Source of the DNA: Bradyrhizobium sp. 139
GTDB lineage: Bacteria > Pseudomonadota > Alphaproteobacteria > Rhizobiales > Xanthobacteraceae
DNA length: 64,000 nucleotides
Reading direction: 5' to 3'
Assembly (NCBI RefSeq): GCF_023074175.1
Contig: NZ_JADPKS010000111.1
Span: forward strand, 1-64,000
Positions 34,723-42,255 of this stretch are shown here, one piece after another (the stretch's first letter is position 1; each line of letters opens with the position of its first letter). The translations under genes were made by a program, and so were the position numbers. The notes under the pieces were generated by a model. The model was not told the origin of the DNA. It saw nothing but the letters and a program-made list of their open reading frames with translations, and made no database searches.

Positions 34723-35445
34723 TACGTACTCACCTACCGCGATCTGAAAACGCTACTGACGGACGAACGTCTGCTCGCCAATGAACTTAGGTTCGACGCG
34801 ATTCAAGGGGCGATAGTGCCTACGACCACCGGCTGGACGTTTAGACTCGACGCGGCATTCTACTTTTCGGGGGACAACCCACCGGACGACACCTCGCTGC
34901 TCGTCGGCTTGTCCGACGATCGGTCCGCAGCACAACTGAGCACGTCGTCGTATTTCGACTATCTCAACCGGCCCGCCGCACTCGAGCAACTTCTGAGATC
35001 CAACGGCCAGTGGTTCTATCCACATCCGTGGCTCATGACATTCGTCGGTGATTCCAGGATCGAGTCCGTGGTCAGCGGCGAGTTGGACAGGCTGACGCCA
35101 GCCGATTTGGGAAGCTTCGGCCAAATCGTGCTCTCCGCTTTCCGCCGACCGGCGGCCGCCAGCCCACTGCTGCGGCTGCCGTCAGACGATTTAATATACG
35201 CGTTCAACCTGGTGCGGATTCCCACAACCGCCGCTGCCACCGAAGCCGAACGGCTTATCGCGGACAACAGGTCCGTCTACGAACGGGTCCGCGCCGCCGG
35301 CGGAACGTTGTATCCGGTCAGCGCACTTCCGATGACATCGGAGGATTGGCGCAGCCATTTCGGGGCGGCTTGGACGTGGCTCCATGACGCCAAACAAAAC
35401 TTTGATCCGGGACACGTCTTCGCGCCCGGCTACGAGATTTTCTGA
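34723..35445 (+). pseudogene. Cytokinin dehydrogenase-like FAD oxidoreductase, 5'-truncated
   Basis: About 240 codons match the C-terminal half of FAD-linked oxidoreductases of the cytokinin dehydrogenase group: YFDYLNRPAALEQLL, YPHPWLMTFVGDSRIES, LYPVSALPMTSEDWRSHFG, and the hallmark tail AKQNFDPGHVFAPGYEIF. The N-terminal FAD-binding (PCMH) domain is absent. A start at ATG 34816 would give a 209-residue piece without FAD site. Intact enzymes of about 500 residues cleave cytokinin side chains. The break adjoins the LysR break, implying one deletion removed both 5' ends. Confidence 0.7.
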
Positions 35446-35974
35446 GCAGCCATTGCGCGAGCCGCACGCAGCCTGCTTGGCTGCAAACCGGACTGGATGC
35501 CGCCGATCAGCGGCGTGATGACCGCCGCGCTTCTCTATGCCTGGAAGCGGGCGTCCGGCACGACTGAAGGCCCGAAAGCTTAAGCCTGCGAGATCGAGCA
35601 ATTGCTCTGGCGCTTTGCCGATACGCTCATCGACGCAACACGGCCCTTCGATGACGTCATGGCCGATTGCCTTGCTGGCGTCAGGATAGGCTGGCGTGGA
35701 ATAGCGAAGATTTGGCGCGCCGCGGCCGATGAAGATGGGCACTATTGCCTCGCCGTTGCGCTGTGATGCCGGGGCCGGCCCCGGCTCCCATTGTCCAATC
35801 TGCGACAACCTGCGATGTTCCGCCACGCCTGGTGGGCGGCCGTGTTCCCGATCTCGCCAATTGCGGCGTTCGAGGGCAAGGCCTATGCTGAAGTCCGGCA
35901 ATCACGCGGCCGCCCATCGTGCGGCGGGGCAGCCTCACGGTGGATGGCTCGCATAACCATCCGGAGGCCACGCC
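35446..35974. other. 529-bp region without a recognisable gene
   Basis: A plus-strand frame at 35449-35583 reads ARAARSLLGCKPDWMPPISG and on to a stop, with natural composition but no recognisable family and no start signal. The minus strand is open for about 230 codons across the region but does not resemble a known protein. It may be more debris of the rearrangement that broke the flanking LysR and oxidoreductase genes. Confidence 0.35.
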
Positions 35975-36445
35975 ATGTCCATTGCCCCCACGCTGCACCG
36001 GTATCTGGCTGCCGAGAACATCCAGTATGCCGAGCTTCCGCACGATCCCACCATGTCATCGACGCGCGCGGCGCAGGCCTGCCACGTCTCGGGCGATCGT
36101 CTCGCCAAGGCCGTCGTGCTGCGGCATGACGGCGGCTATATGCTCGCGGTCGTGCCGGCATCGCACCATCTCAACCTGCCGGACTTGAAGGAGAGGCTTG
36201 GCGAGGATCTCGCGATGGCCAACGAAACCGAGATCAACCGGCTGTTCGCGGACTGCGCGCACGGAGCCGTTCCGGCGCTCGGCCGGTGCTACGGGCTCGA
36301 CCTCATCGTCGATGACAGCATCCGGGCCCAGCCCGAAGTCTATATCGAAGCCGGCGATCACGAGACGCTGCTCCAGCTCACCCATGCGCAGTTCGCGCAC
36401 CTGACGGCCAATGCACCGCATGGACACTTCAGCGTCCACGACTGA
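35975..36445 (+). CDS. YbaK/ProXp-type aminoacyl-tRNA deacylase domain protein
   Basis: This 156-residue single-domain protein has the YbaK fold: AAQACHVSGDRLAKAVVLRH with the conserved Lys, MLAVVPASHHLNLPDLKE, the DCAHGAVPALG loop and ETLLQLTHAQFAHLT. Such proteins hydrolyse mischarged tRNAs in trans, or act as YbaK-like regulators. GGAGG lies about eight bases upstream of ATG 35975. The gene precedes a CBS-domain gene by 115 nt. The tRNA specificity is not deducible. Confidence 0.85.
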   Translation: MSIAPTLHRYLAAENIQYAELPHDPTMSSTRAAQACHVSGDRLAKAVVLRHDGGYMLAVVPASHHLNLPDLKERLGEDLAMANETEINRLFADCAHGAVPALGRCYGLDLIVDDSIRAQPEVYIEAGDHETLLQLTHAQFAHLTANAPHGHFSVHD

Positions 36446-36560
36446 CGCGGCATAACGACGAGATAAGCCCCGGTACGCCGCGCTCACGGCGCGCGTGCGG
36501 TCGCACCCGGTTCGTTGTATAGTCACGTCGCGGGGGCTGCGTTCGCAACGGAGGTCCTCC

Positions 36561-36980
36561 ATGAAGGTCCGAGATGTGATGCACAAGGGCGTCGATTGGG
36601 TCAGCCCCGACACCCCGATCATCGAAATCGCAAAATTGATGCAAGAACACGACATCGGCTGCATTCCGATCGGCGAAGACGACCATTTGATCGGGATGGT
36701 GACCGATCGCGACATCGTCTGCAAAGGCCTTGCATGCGAGAACTTCAATGCTGAACGCATGACAGCGCGGGACGTGATGAGCGAAGGCATCCATTGCTGC
36801 CGGGAAGACGACGATCTGGCGAAAGCCCTGCATCACATGGAGACGCTGAAGATCCGCCGACTGCCTGTGATCAACAGGAGCAGGCGGATGGTTGGCATGA
36901 TCAGCCTGGGCGATGTCGGGCAATCCGCCCCCGCTGATCTGGTGACCCAATGCGTGAAGAGCGTGTCGGCCCATCATTGA
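36561..36980 (+). CDS. CBS-domain pair protein
   Basis: This 139-residue protein consists of two CBS motifs: MKVRDVMHKGVDWVSPDTPI to GMVTDRDIVCKGLAC, and TARDVMSEGIHCCREDDDLA to LPVINRSRRMVGMISLGDV. A tandem pair binds adenine nucleotides and usually senses energy state. GGAGG is eight bases before ATG 36561. No effector domain is fused, so it acts alone or on a partner. Three Cys residues occur in the C-terminal part. Confidence 0.88.
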   Translation: MKVRDVMHKGVDWVSPDTPIIEIAKLMQEHDIGCIPIGEDDHLIGMVTDRDIVCKGLACENFNAERMTARDVMSEGIHCCREDDDLAKALHHMETLKIRRLPVINRSRRMVGMISLGDVGQSAPADLVTQCVKSVSAHH

Positions 36981-37144
36981 AGCTGGCTTGATCCCGGTCA
37001 CTCGTCCCGCACTGTGGCTCGAGACGAAGAACAGACGACGACCTCAATGACGCGCCACGGCCGCTGAAGATGCGAACTCCTCGTCGCCGTGGCGCCATGA
37101 TGGAATCCGCTAGCGGCTCACGTCGAGATCCGACATCGCGACGG

Positions 37145-37486
37145 TCACCGATCCCGGCTGTCCGGGCTCAGATATCTCTTTGCGCGAGCGCTGTCGGAAC
37201 TACTTCCGCGGCCCGATCGCCGGGCGGAACGATCACGGTATTCGGCACGCGCATTGTTTGCATTGTTGGTCGAACTGGGGTTGGTCGCACTGGGGTTGGC
37301 CGCATTGGGGGAACCTGCTGCGCCGCCCGGCCGCGTAAGGCCCATGCTGCCGGCAGGTGTCTGCTCATTCTTGTTCAAGGCATCGCGATCCGGATATATT
37401 GCGCAATCGACGCACTGTGCAGACGCATAGGACGTCAGGGACATTGACATCAAGGATGCGGCGACGAGCGTTTTGTAGTTTATCAT
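37145..37486 (-). CDS. Exported Asn/Ser-rich hypothetical protein with 5-residue repeats
   Basis: This 113-residue protein has a signal peptide (MINYKTLVAASLMSMSLTSY, cleaved near ASA) and then QCVDCAIYPDRDAL, with a Cys-x-x-Cys. A low-complexity middle carries pentads PNAAN, PSATN and PSSTN, and the C-terminus is Arg/Ser-rich (DRSARRSGRGSSSDSARAKR). The ATG at 37486 has AAGAGG six bases upstream. No family recognised. It probably sits in the periplasm; the basic tail could bind nucleic acid or polysaccharide. Confidence 0.6.
   Translation of the reverse strand: MINYKTLVAASLMSMSLTSYASAQCVDCAIYPDRDALNKNEQTPAGSMGLTRPGGAAGSPNAANPSATNPSSTNNANNARAEYRDRSARRSGRGSSSDSARAKRYLSPDSRDR
37266..37310. repeat. 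Three 15-bp tandem repeats inside the Asn-rich gene
   Basis: Units TTGGTCGAACTGGGG, TTGGTCGCACTGGGG and TTGGCCGCATTGGGG lie in tandem and encode the pentads on the opposite strand. The 15-bp length keeps frame. Copy number could vary between strains by slippage. Confidence 0.75.
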
Positions 37487-37731
37487 AGGCATCCTCTTGG
37501 TTCTGGTTGCTGCCAAGGCCGTGCGGCAATCGATCGACACGGAATGATGCCGATCGCTCGGCAGATTTCACCAAAGGGCTGGCTTGCGCAGGCGTCAACG
37601 CGATGGCCGACGGCTCATCGAACACAGGAAGGCACTCTTGCGTCAGGTGCGGTCGTGACGGGCGCGTGCGCTACAAAAACGGCGGCATCACATGAAATTG
37701 CGAACGGTGCGCCACGATGGACTGGCTGCGC

Positions 37732-39126
37732 TCATTCCGCGACGGCGGCCGCGGGTTGCAGGCCGTGCGCCTCGTCGGCGCTGATGGTCGGCGCCGATCC
37801 CTCCAGCGGCTGCCCAGACGTCTCACGCATGAGCAGCACGGCAAGCAGCCCAACCAGCGCAGCCAGCATCGCGTAGTAGGCCGGCATGTAATCGTCGCCT
37901 GTGGTGCGCACCAACCACTCCGCCACCAGCGGCGCCGTTCCGCCGAACAGCGAGGCGGACACGTTGTACGCGATCGACAGCCCGCCGTAGCGGATCGCCG
38001 TTGGGAACATGGCCGGTAGCGTCGACGGTGTCGTACCGATGAAGAGCGTCTGGCACAGGCCGAGGATCAGGAGCCCTGCCAGGGTCGTTACGATGTAGCC
38101 CCATTGTAGCAGCCACAGTGATGGTAACGACAACGCCAAATAGCCGACGCAGGCTGCCAGCAGCACTGGACGTCGCCCGATCCGGTCGCCAAGCCGCCCC
38201 ACGAACGGGATCGCCACTAGCATCACCAGCATAGTCAGCAGGCTGAGCAAGAGGCTGTGCTTGGTGTCGTAGCCGAGCGTCCCCGACAGGTAGTTCGGCA
38301 TGTAGGCCAGCACCAGGTAATCGGTGACGTTGAGCGCCGCCACCACAGCCATGCAGAGCAGAAAGACCCGGCTGTGCTCGATGACGATGTCGTGCAACCG
38401 GCTCCCGCCAGACCGCTCATGCGCCCGTTCGTCCATTGTAGCGAAGGCTGGCGTCTCCGAGAGCCTGAGCCGCAGATAGAGCCCAATGAGCCCGAGTGGA
38501 CCGGCAAGCAGGAACGGTACCCTCCAGCCCCATGACTCCATGGCCGCGTCGCCGAGCGCCGCCGTCAGGCCGGTGACGAGCGCCGCTCCCGCCACAAATC
38601 CAGAGATGGTGCCGACCTCCAGAAACGATGCGAGGAAACCGCGTCGCCGATCGGGCGCAAACTCGGTGACGAACGTGCAGGCACCGCTGTACTCGCCGCC
38701 GGTGGAGAAGCCCTGCACCAGACGGGCGACGTAGAGCAGAACAGGCGACCAGATGCCGATCGACTCAGCGCTCGGGATCAGGCCAATCGTGAAGGTGGCC
38801 ACCGCCATCGAGATGATCGTGATGGCAAGTATGCTCCGGCGACCTATCCGGTCACCGAGCATTCCGAAGAAGAACCCACCGATCGGGCGAACCAGAAACG
38901 CGACCGCGAACGCGGCCAGACTGTAGATCAATCCGTCGCCGCTGCCGGGGAAAAAGACCTTGCCAAGAACGACTGCAAGGTAGCTGTAGACGCCGAAGTC
39001 GAACCACTCCATCGCGTTGCCCATCGCGGTGGCAGCAACAGCGCGTTTGACTTCTTGCTCGTCGACAACCAGCGGCTGGCGCTCTTCTGCAGCACGTCGA
39101 CCGGCCGTCGGAAATGTCCGGAGCAT
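37732..39126 (-). CDS. MFS transporter, metabolite:H+ symporter (ProP-like) family
   Basis: This 464-residue protein has 12 transmembrane segments with the MHS signature: AMGNAMEWFDFGVYSYLAVV, LVRPIGGFFFGMLGDRIGRR, SVLLYVARLVQGFSTGGEYS-like sequence, and GRLGDRIGRRPVL in the central loop repeat. MHS members include proline/betaine, alpha-ketoglutarate and citrate symporters; this resembles ProP/KgtP but lacks the long ProP C-terminal coiled coil. The substrate is unclear. A 312-bp gap precedes it, then tRNA-Arg. Confidence 0.88.
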   Translation of the reverse strand: MLRTFPTAGRRAAEERQPLVVDEQEVKRAVAATAMGNAMEWFDFGVYSYLAVVLGKVFFPGSGDGLIYSLAAFAVAFLVRPIGGFFFGMLGDRIGRRSILAITIISMAVATFTIGLIPSAESIGIWSPVLLYVARLVQGFSTGGEYSGACTFVTEFAPDRRRGFLASFLEVGTISGFVAGAALVTGLTAALGDAAMESWGWRVPFLLAGPLGLIGLYLRLRLSETPAFATMDERAHERSGGSRLHDIVIEHSRVFLLCMAVVAALNVTDYLVLAYMPNYLSGTLGYDTKHSLLLSLLTMLVMLVAIPFVGRLGDRIGRRPVLLAACVGYLALSLPSLWLLQWGYIVTTLAGLLILGLCQTLFIGTTPSTLPAMFPTAIRYGGLSIAYNVSASLFGGTAPLVAEWLVRTTGDDYMPAYYAMLAALVGLLAVLLMRETSGQPLEGSAPTISADEAHGLQPAAAVAE

Positions 39127-39438
39127 CGGTCGTATCCTTTGCCGAGCAGACAGCCACCTCGTGACGGGCGATCCGAAAGTCGGAGAACCGACCGGTCCGA
39201 GTTCCGAGTCGATAACGCACGAAAGTCGGGCCGGTTCGCGGGAAGATTCGGCGCATGTTCCGAAAGAAATGGACGATTTTCAGAAGGTTTGGATGGCGCC
39301 CCAAAGTGACAACCACATTTTCGCTGGCGCTCTGGTCGAACAGCGCCTTTGGCATCGAAAAACCGAACTGCGGCGCAGGCCTATCACGCCGCAGGCGTTG
39401 AATCGGCGGCTGCCGATGTTCGCGATTCCATACCGAAA
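39127..39438. other. 312-bp upstream region of the MHS transporter
   Basis: This gap between the transporter start and the 3' end of tRNA-Arg holds no clear gene. A plus-strand frame passes through it and the tRNA in antisense and is not credible. No strong palindrome stands out. The transporter promoter presumably lies here. Confidence 0.4.
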
Positions 39439-39515
39439 TGGCGCGCCCGGAACGATTCGAACGTCCGACCCTCAGATTCGTAGTCTGATGCTCTATCCAG
39501 CTGAGCTACGGGCGC
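39439..39515 (-). tRNA. tRNA-Arg (anticodon ACG)
   Basis: Read on the minus strand, the 77-nt sequence folds as a cloverleaf. The acceptor GCGCCCG pairs with CGGGCGC. The D-arm is GCTCAGCTGGATAGAGC, the anticodon arm TCAGA-CTACGAA-TCTGA with anticodon ACG at 34-36, and the T-arm GGACG-TTCGAAT-CGTTC. Discriminator G and CCA are encoded. The ACG anticodon (modified to ICG) reads CGU/CGC/CGA. tRNA genes are common integration sites, but no integrase or att repeat is seen near. Confidence 0.95.
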
Positions 39516-39818
39516 GTGTTTCGCAAACAACGATTGCGGGCTAGGCCCACATGCAGCCCCCGGCGAAGCCGGAGGGGTGCGAAAGAGCGCTTTGACTAAC
39601 CGCTCTTGTTGGAATTGGCAAGGTCCGGAATGGGGTGATTTTGCAGGGAAATGCCGGTTTCCGTTGTCATTCCGGGGCGCGATGAAGTCGCGAGCCCGGA
39701 ATCCATAACCACGAGCCGGGGTTATGGATTCCGGGCCTGGCCCTTCGGGCCATCCCGGAATGACGGATGGAGTGGAGCAACGCAGCCCGGAAATATCTTC
39801 GTCTCGGCCGCTGGCCGA
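39516..39818. other. 303-bp gap between tRNA-Arg and the histidine kinase
   Basis: It contains the 99-bp palindromic repeat at 39666-39764 and otherwise no recognisable gene or RNA. The tRNA-Arg promoter must lie in its left part; a clear -35/-10 pair was not identified. Confidence 0.4.
39666..39764. repeat. Palindromic intergenic repeat (GTCATTCCGGG type)
   Basis: The element starts GTCATTCCGGG and ends CCCGGAATGAC; internal arms CCCGGAATCCATAACC and GGTTATGGATTCCGGG form a long stem. It is a near-perfect double hairpin of the family scattered through Bradyrhizobium genomes. It lies downstream of the histidine kinase gene. Confidence 0.8.
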
Positions 39819-41321
39819 CTACGCCCGCGCCCGTTCGTTGCGGATGGAGAGGAGTTCCACGGGGCGGTCGGGGATAACGATCCGGAAGGTGGCGCCGATG
39901 GTGCCCTCGACCAGGTGGATCTCGCCGTCATGGGCACGGACGAGTTCGGCGGCGATGGCCAGACCAAGCCCGCTTCCGCCGGGGCGGCCGGAGGTCTGGA
40001 ACGCCTCGAACAGATGCTCCCGGGTCTTCTGGGGGACGCCGGGGCCGGTGTCGGAGACCTCCAGAATGGCGACGGCGCCTTCGCGTTTCCCCGTAATCCG
40101 GATCTGCTGCGCGCCGCCTTGGCTGCCTTGGCCCGACGAATGGCTTTCCAGCGCCTGGGCGGCGTTACGGACGAGGTTGAGCAGCACGCGGAAGAGCTGG
40201 TCGGGATCGGCATCGACCGTGAGCCCGCGCTCGATCGCGGCGACCCAGGCGATCGAGGCATCGCTCGCAAGGCCCGCGGTTTCGCGCACCTCCAGCACCA
40301 CAGGCTCGATCAGGATCATGCGGCGGTCGGGCGCCGCCTCCTGGGCACGGCCGTAGGACAGCGTCGACTGGCAGAAGGCGATGGCGCGCTCGAGCGAGCG
40401 CACCAGCTTCGGCGCAAATCGCTGCACCCGCGGATCGGGCACGCTGGCGAGTTGGTCGGACAAGAGCTGGGCCGAAGCCAGCAGATTGCGCAGATCGTGG
40501 TTGATCTTGGAAACGGCGAGGCCGAGGGCGGCCAGCCGGCTCTTCTGATGCAGCATCGACATCAAATCGCGCTGCATGTCCGACAATTCGCGCTCGGCGA
40601 CGCCGATTTCATCGCTGCGCTGGCTCGGCACGATGATACGCGCCGAGCTTTCGGGGTTTTCGTGGAAGCCGACCAGGCTCGCGGTCAGCCGCCGCATCGG
40701 GCGCACGAACAGATAATGGAGCGCAAGATAGACCAGCCCCGCGGTCAGCACCGCGATGATCAGCGCGACCACCACGACGTTGCGGGAGAAGCGGTACATC
40801 GATTGCCGCAGCGGCAATTCGTCGGTCACGATCTCGATGAACTGGGCATTGCCGACGCCGGGCCCGACGATGCGGATGGCCTGGTTGCCGGTCTCCAGCA
40901 TCATCCGGAACGAGCCGGTGATCGCCTCCCACACCGTCATGTCGCGCAGGTCGATATCATGCTCGATGGCAGCCGGAAGGTTGTCGCTGGCGAGCAGCCG
41001 GCGCTGCTGCCCCATCTTGATGGCGACGGCGCGGGCATTGATGCTTTTCAGGATCTGGCGCGACAGCGAATCGGGAACCATGCCGAGCGGGGCGGCATCC
41101 AGTACCAGCGCCGCCGTGTTGGCCGCCGCGACGCGGTCATTGAGCCGGTTGACCCAGAAATTGGCGATGGCGGGCACATAGAGCAGGACGGCGGCGATCA
41201 TCACCAGGGGGACGGTGAGCAGCAGCAGCTTGCCTGATAGGCCGAGCCCCCCACGGGGCCGCATCGCCGGCTGGCCCGGCTGATCCGTATCCTGGACCGG
41301 CTGGAGGTCTGTCGCTGCCAC
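39819..41321 (-). CDS. Orphan sensor histidine kinase
   Basis: This 500-residue kinase has TM1 near 30-50 (LLLLTVPLVMIAAVLLYVP), a periplasmic domain to about 175, TM2 near 180-205, a HAMP-like linker (RPMRRLTASL), an H-box in KINHDLRNLLASAQLL (His phosphorylated) and an ATPase domain with NLVRNAAQAL (N box), DTGPGVP (G1) and GGSGLGLAIA (G2). The NHDLRN H-box is a less common variant. GTG 41321 with AGGGG eight bases upstream is preferred over a TTG start at 41381. No response regulator adjoins, so its partner is elsewhere. Confidence 0.88.
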   Translation of the reverse strand: MAATDLQPVQDTDQPGQPAMRPRGGLGLSGKLLLLTVPLVMIAAVLLYVPAIANFWVNRLNDRVAAANTAALVLDAAPLGMVPDSLSRQILKSINARAVAIKMGQQRRLLASDNLPAAIEHDIDLRDMTVWEAITGSFRMMLETGNQAIRIVGPGVGNAQFIEIVTDELPLRQSMYRFSRNVVVVALIIAVLTAGLVYLALHYLFVRPMRRLTASLVGFHENPESSARIIVPSQRSDEIGVAERELSDMQRDLMSMLHQKSRLAALGLAVSKINHDLRNLLASAQLLSDQLASVPDPRVQRFAPKLVRSLERAIAFCQSTLSYGRAQEAAPDRRMILIEPVVLEVRETAGLASDASIAWVAAIERGLTVDADPDQLFRVLLNLVRNAAQALESHSSGQGSQGGAQQIRITGKREGAVAILEVSDTGPGVPQKTREHLFEAFQTSGRPGGSGLGLAIAAELVRAHDGEIHLVEGTIGATFRIVIPDRPVELLSIRNERARA

Positions 41322-41501
41322 GAAATTCGCCCCTATTGGCCTGGCTAATGGAGGATGCGATCCGCCCCGGGGGCCGGTCAAATTACGAATCGCTCATCTT
41401 CCGAAGTGGGATGTAAGCGCGAATATCGCGACTCGCTACCTCAAGGGTTAAAAACCCCGCACAAACAGCGATATTCACTGGAATCGCGCTCTCTTGCGGC
41501 G

Positions 41502-41530
41502 TTGACGAAAAGAAGGCGCTCCCTTATAAG
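41502..41530 (+). promoter_or_regulatory. Sigma-70-type promoter of the rpmH-rnpA-yidC operon
   Basis: TTGACG at 41502-41507 and TATAAG at 41525-41530 are separated by 17 bp, close to the housekeeping consensus, 140 nt upstream of rpmH. A GC-rich stem (GGGGCCGAAAACGGCCC-like, near 41581-41599) lies in the leader and may influence expression. The rest of the 41322-41669 gap shows no gene. Confidence 0.6.
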
Positions 41531-41669
41531 CCGCGCAACTGTCCGCGATGACCCGGTGTGACGCCGGGAGCGGCTCTCTTGGGGCCGAAAACGGCCCGTC
41601 TTGGGCCGCATCTTCCGGACTTTACCATCAATTCTACAGGCAAATTGCCCGGTCAGCGGAGAAAAACCC

Positions 41670-41804
41670 GTGAAGCGGACTTACCAACCCAGCAAACTGG
41701 TGCGCAAGCGCCGTCACGGCTTCCGTGCCCGTCTCGCCACTGCCGGCGGCCGCAAGGTTCTCGCCGCCCGCCGCGCGCGCGGCCGCAAGCGTCTGAGCGC
41801 CTGA
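41670..41804 (+). CDS. rpmH: 50S ribosomal protein L34
   Basis: This 44-residue basic protein (MKRTYQPSKLVRKRRHGFRA, then RLATAGGRKVLAARRARGRK) is L34 by sequence and by place before rnpA. It starts at GTG 41670 with GGAG about seven to eight bases upstream. It is part of the large ribosomal subunit. First gene of the conserved rpmH-rnpA-yidC operon. Confidence 0.97.
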   Translation: MKRTYQPSKLVRKRRHGFRARLATAGGRKVLAARRARGRKRLSA

Positions 41805-41831
41805 GCCGGACCCCCCTTTTGGGATTTCATC

Positions 41832-42245
41832 ATGGATCGGCTGAGGCAGCGGGCGGATTTCCTCGCCGTTGCCAATGGCGCGCGGGTGAATAGTCCCGCG
41901 TTCGTCCTGCAAAGCCGTGGCCGCGACGACAGCGGCCCGATCCGGATCGGCCTCACCGTCACCAAGAAGAACGGCAACGCCCCCGAGCGCAATCGCATCC
42001 GGCGCCGGCTTCGCGAATTGGTGAAGCGGCTCGACCCGGTGTCGATGCAGCCCCATCATGATTATGTGCTGGTCGGCCGAAGGGACGCGCTCTCGCGCGA
42101 CTTCGCGACCATGCTCGACGATCTGCGCATAGCGTTCACAAGGCCCGCGCGGCATACGGGACGCGGCCCAAGAACAGGCCCAAGAACCGGCCCAAGAACC
42201 GACGGCTTAAAGCCCGGCCCCGCGACCAGCCGCAAACCGGATTGA
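41832..42245 (+). CDS. rnpA: Ribonuclease P protein component
   Basis: This 137-residue protein has the RnpA pattern: RLRQRADFLAVANGARVNSP, RIGLTVTKKNGNAPERNRIR-RRLRE (RNR motif) and DYVLVGRRDALSRDFATM. It assists the RNA subunit in tRNA 5' maturation. Beyond residue 110 an extra tail carries GPRT three times, encoded by 12-bp tandem repeats. No yidD gene lies between rnpA and yidC, unlike many bacteria. Confidence 0.95.
   Translation: MDRLRQRADFLAVANGARVNSPAFVLQSRGRDDSGPIRIGLTVTKKNGNAPERNRIRRRLRELVKRLDPVSMQPHHDYVLVGRRDALSRDFATMLDDLRIAFTRPARHTGRGPRTGPRTGPRTDGLKPGPATSRKPD
42165..42200 (+). repeat. Three 12-bp tandem repeats in the rnpA 3' end
   Basis: Units GGCCCAAGAACA, GGCCCAAGAACC and GGCCCAAGAACC follow exactly and encode the GPRT-type repeats of the RnpA tail. 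They lie outside the conserved RnpA domain and keep frame. Confidence 0.85.
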
Positions 42246-42255
42246 TGACGAGAGA

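Noticed and set aside
39017..39544. 175-codon plus-strand frame over the transporter start and tRNA-Arg
   Set aside because: It reads through the antisense of a tRNA and lacks any family resemblance.
39439..39764. tRNA-Arg as an integration site of a genomic island
   Set aside because: No integrase, no repeated tRNA 3' end and no phage gene were found on either side.
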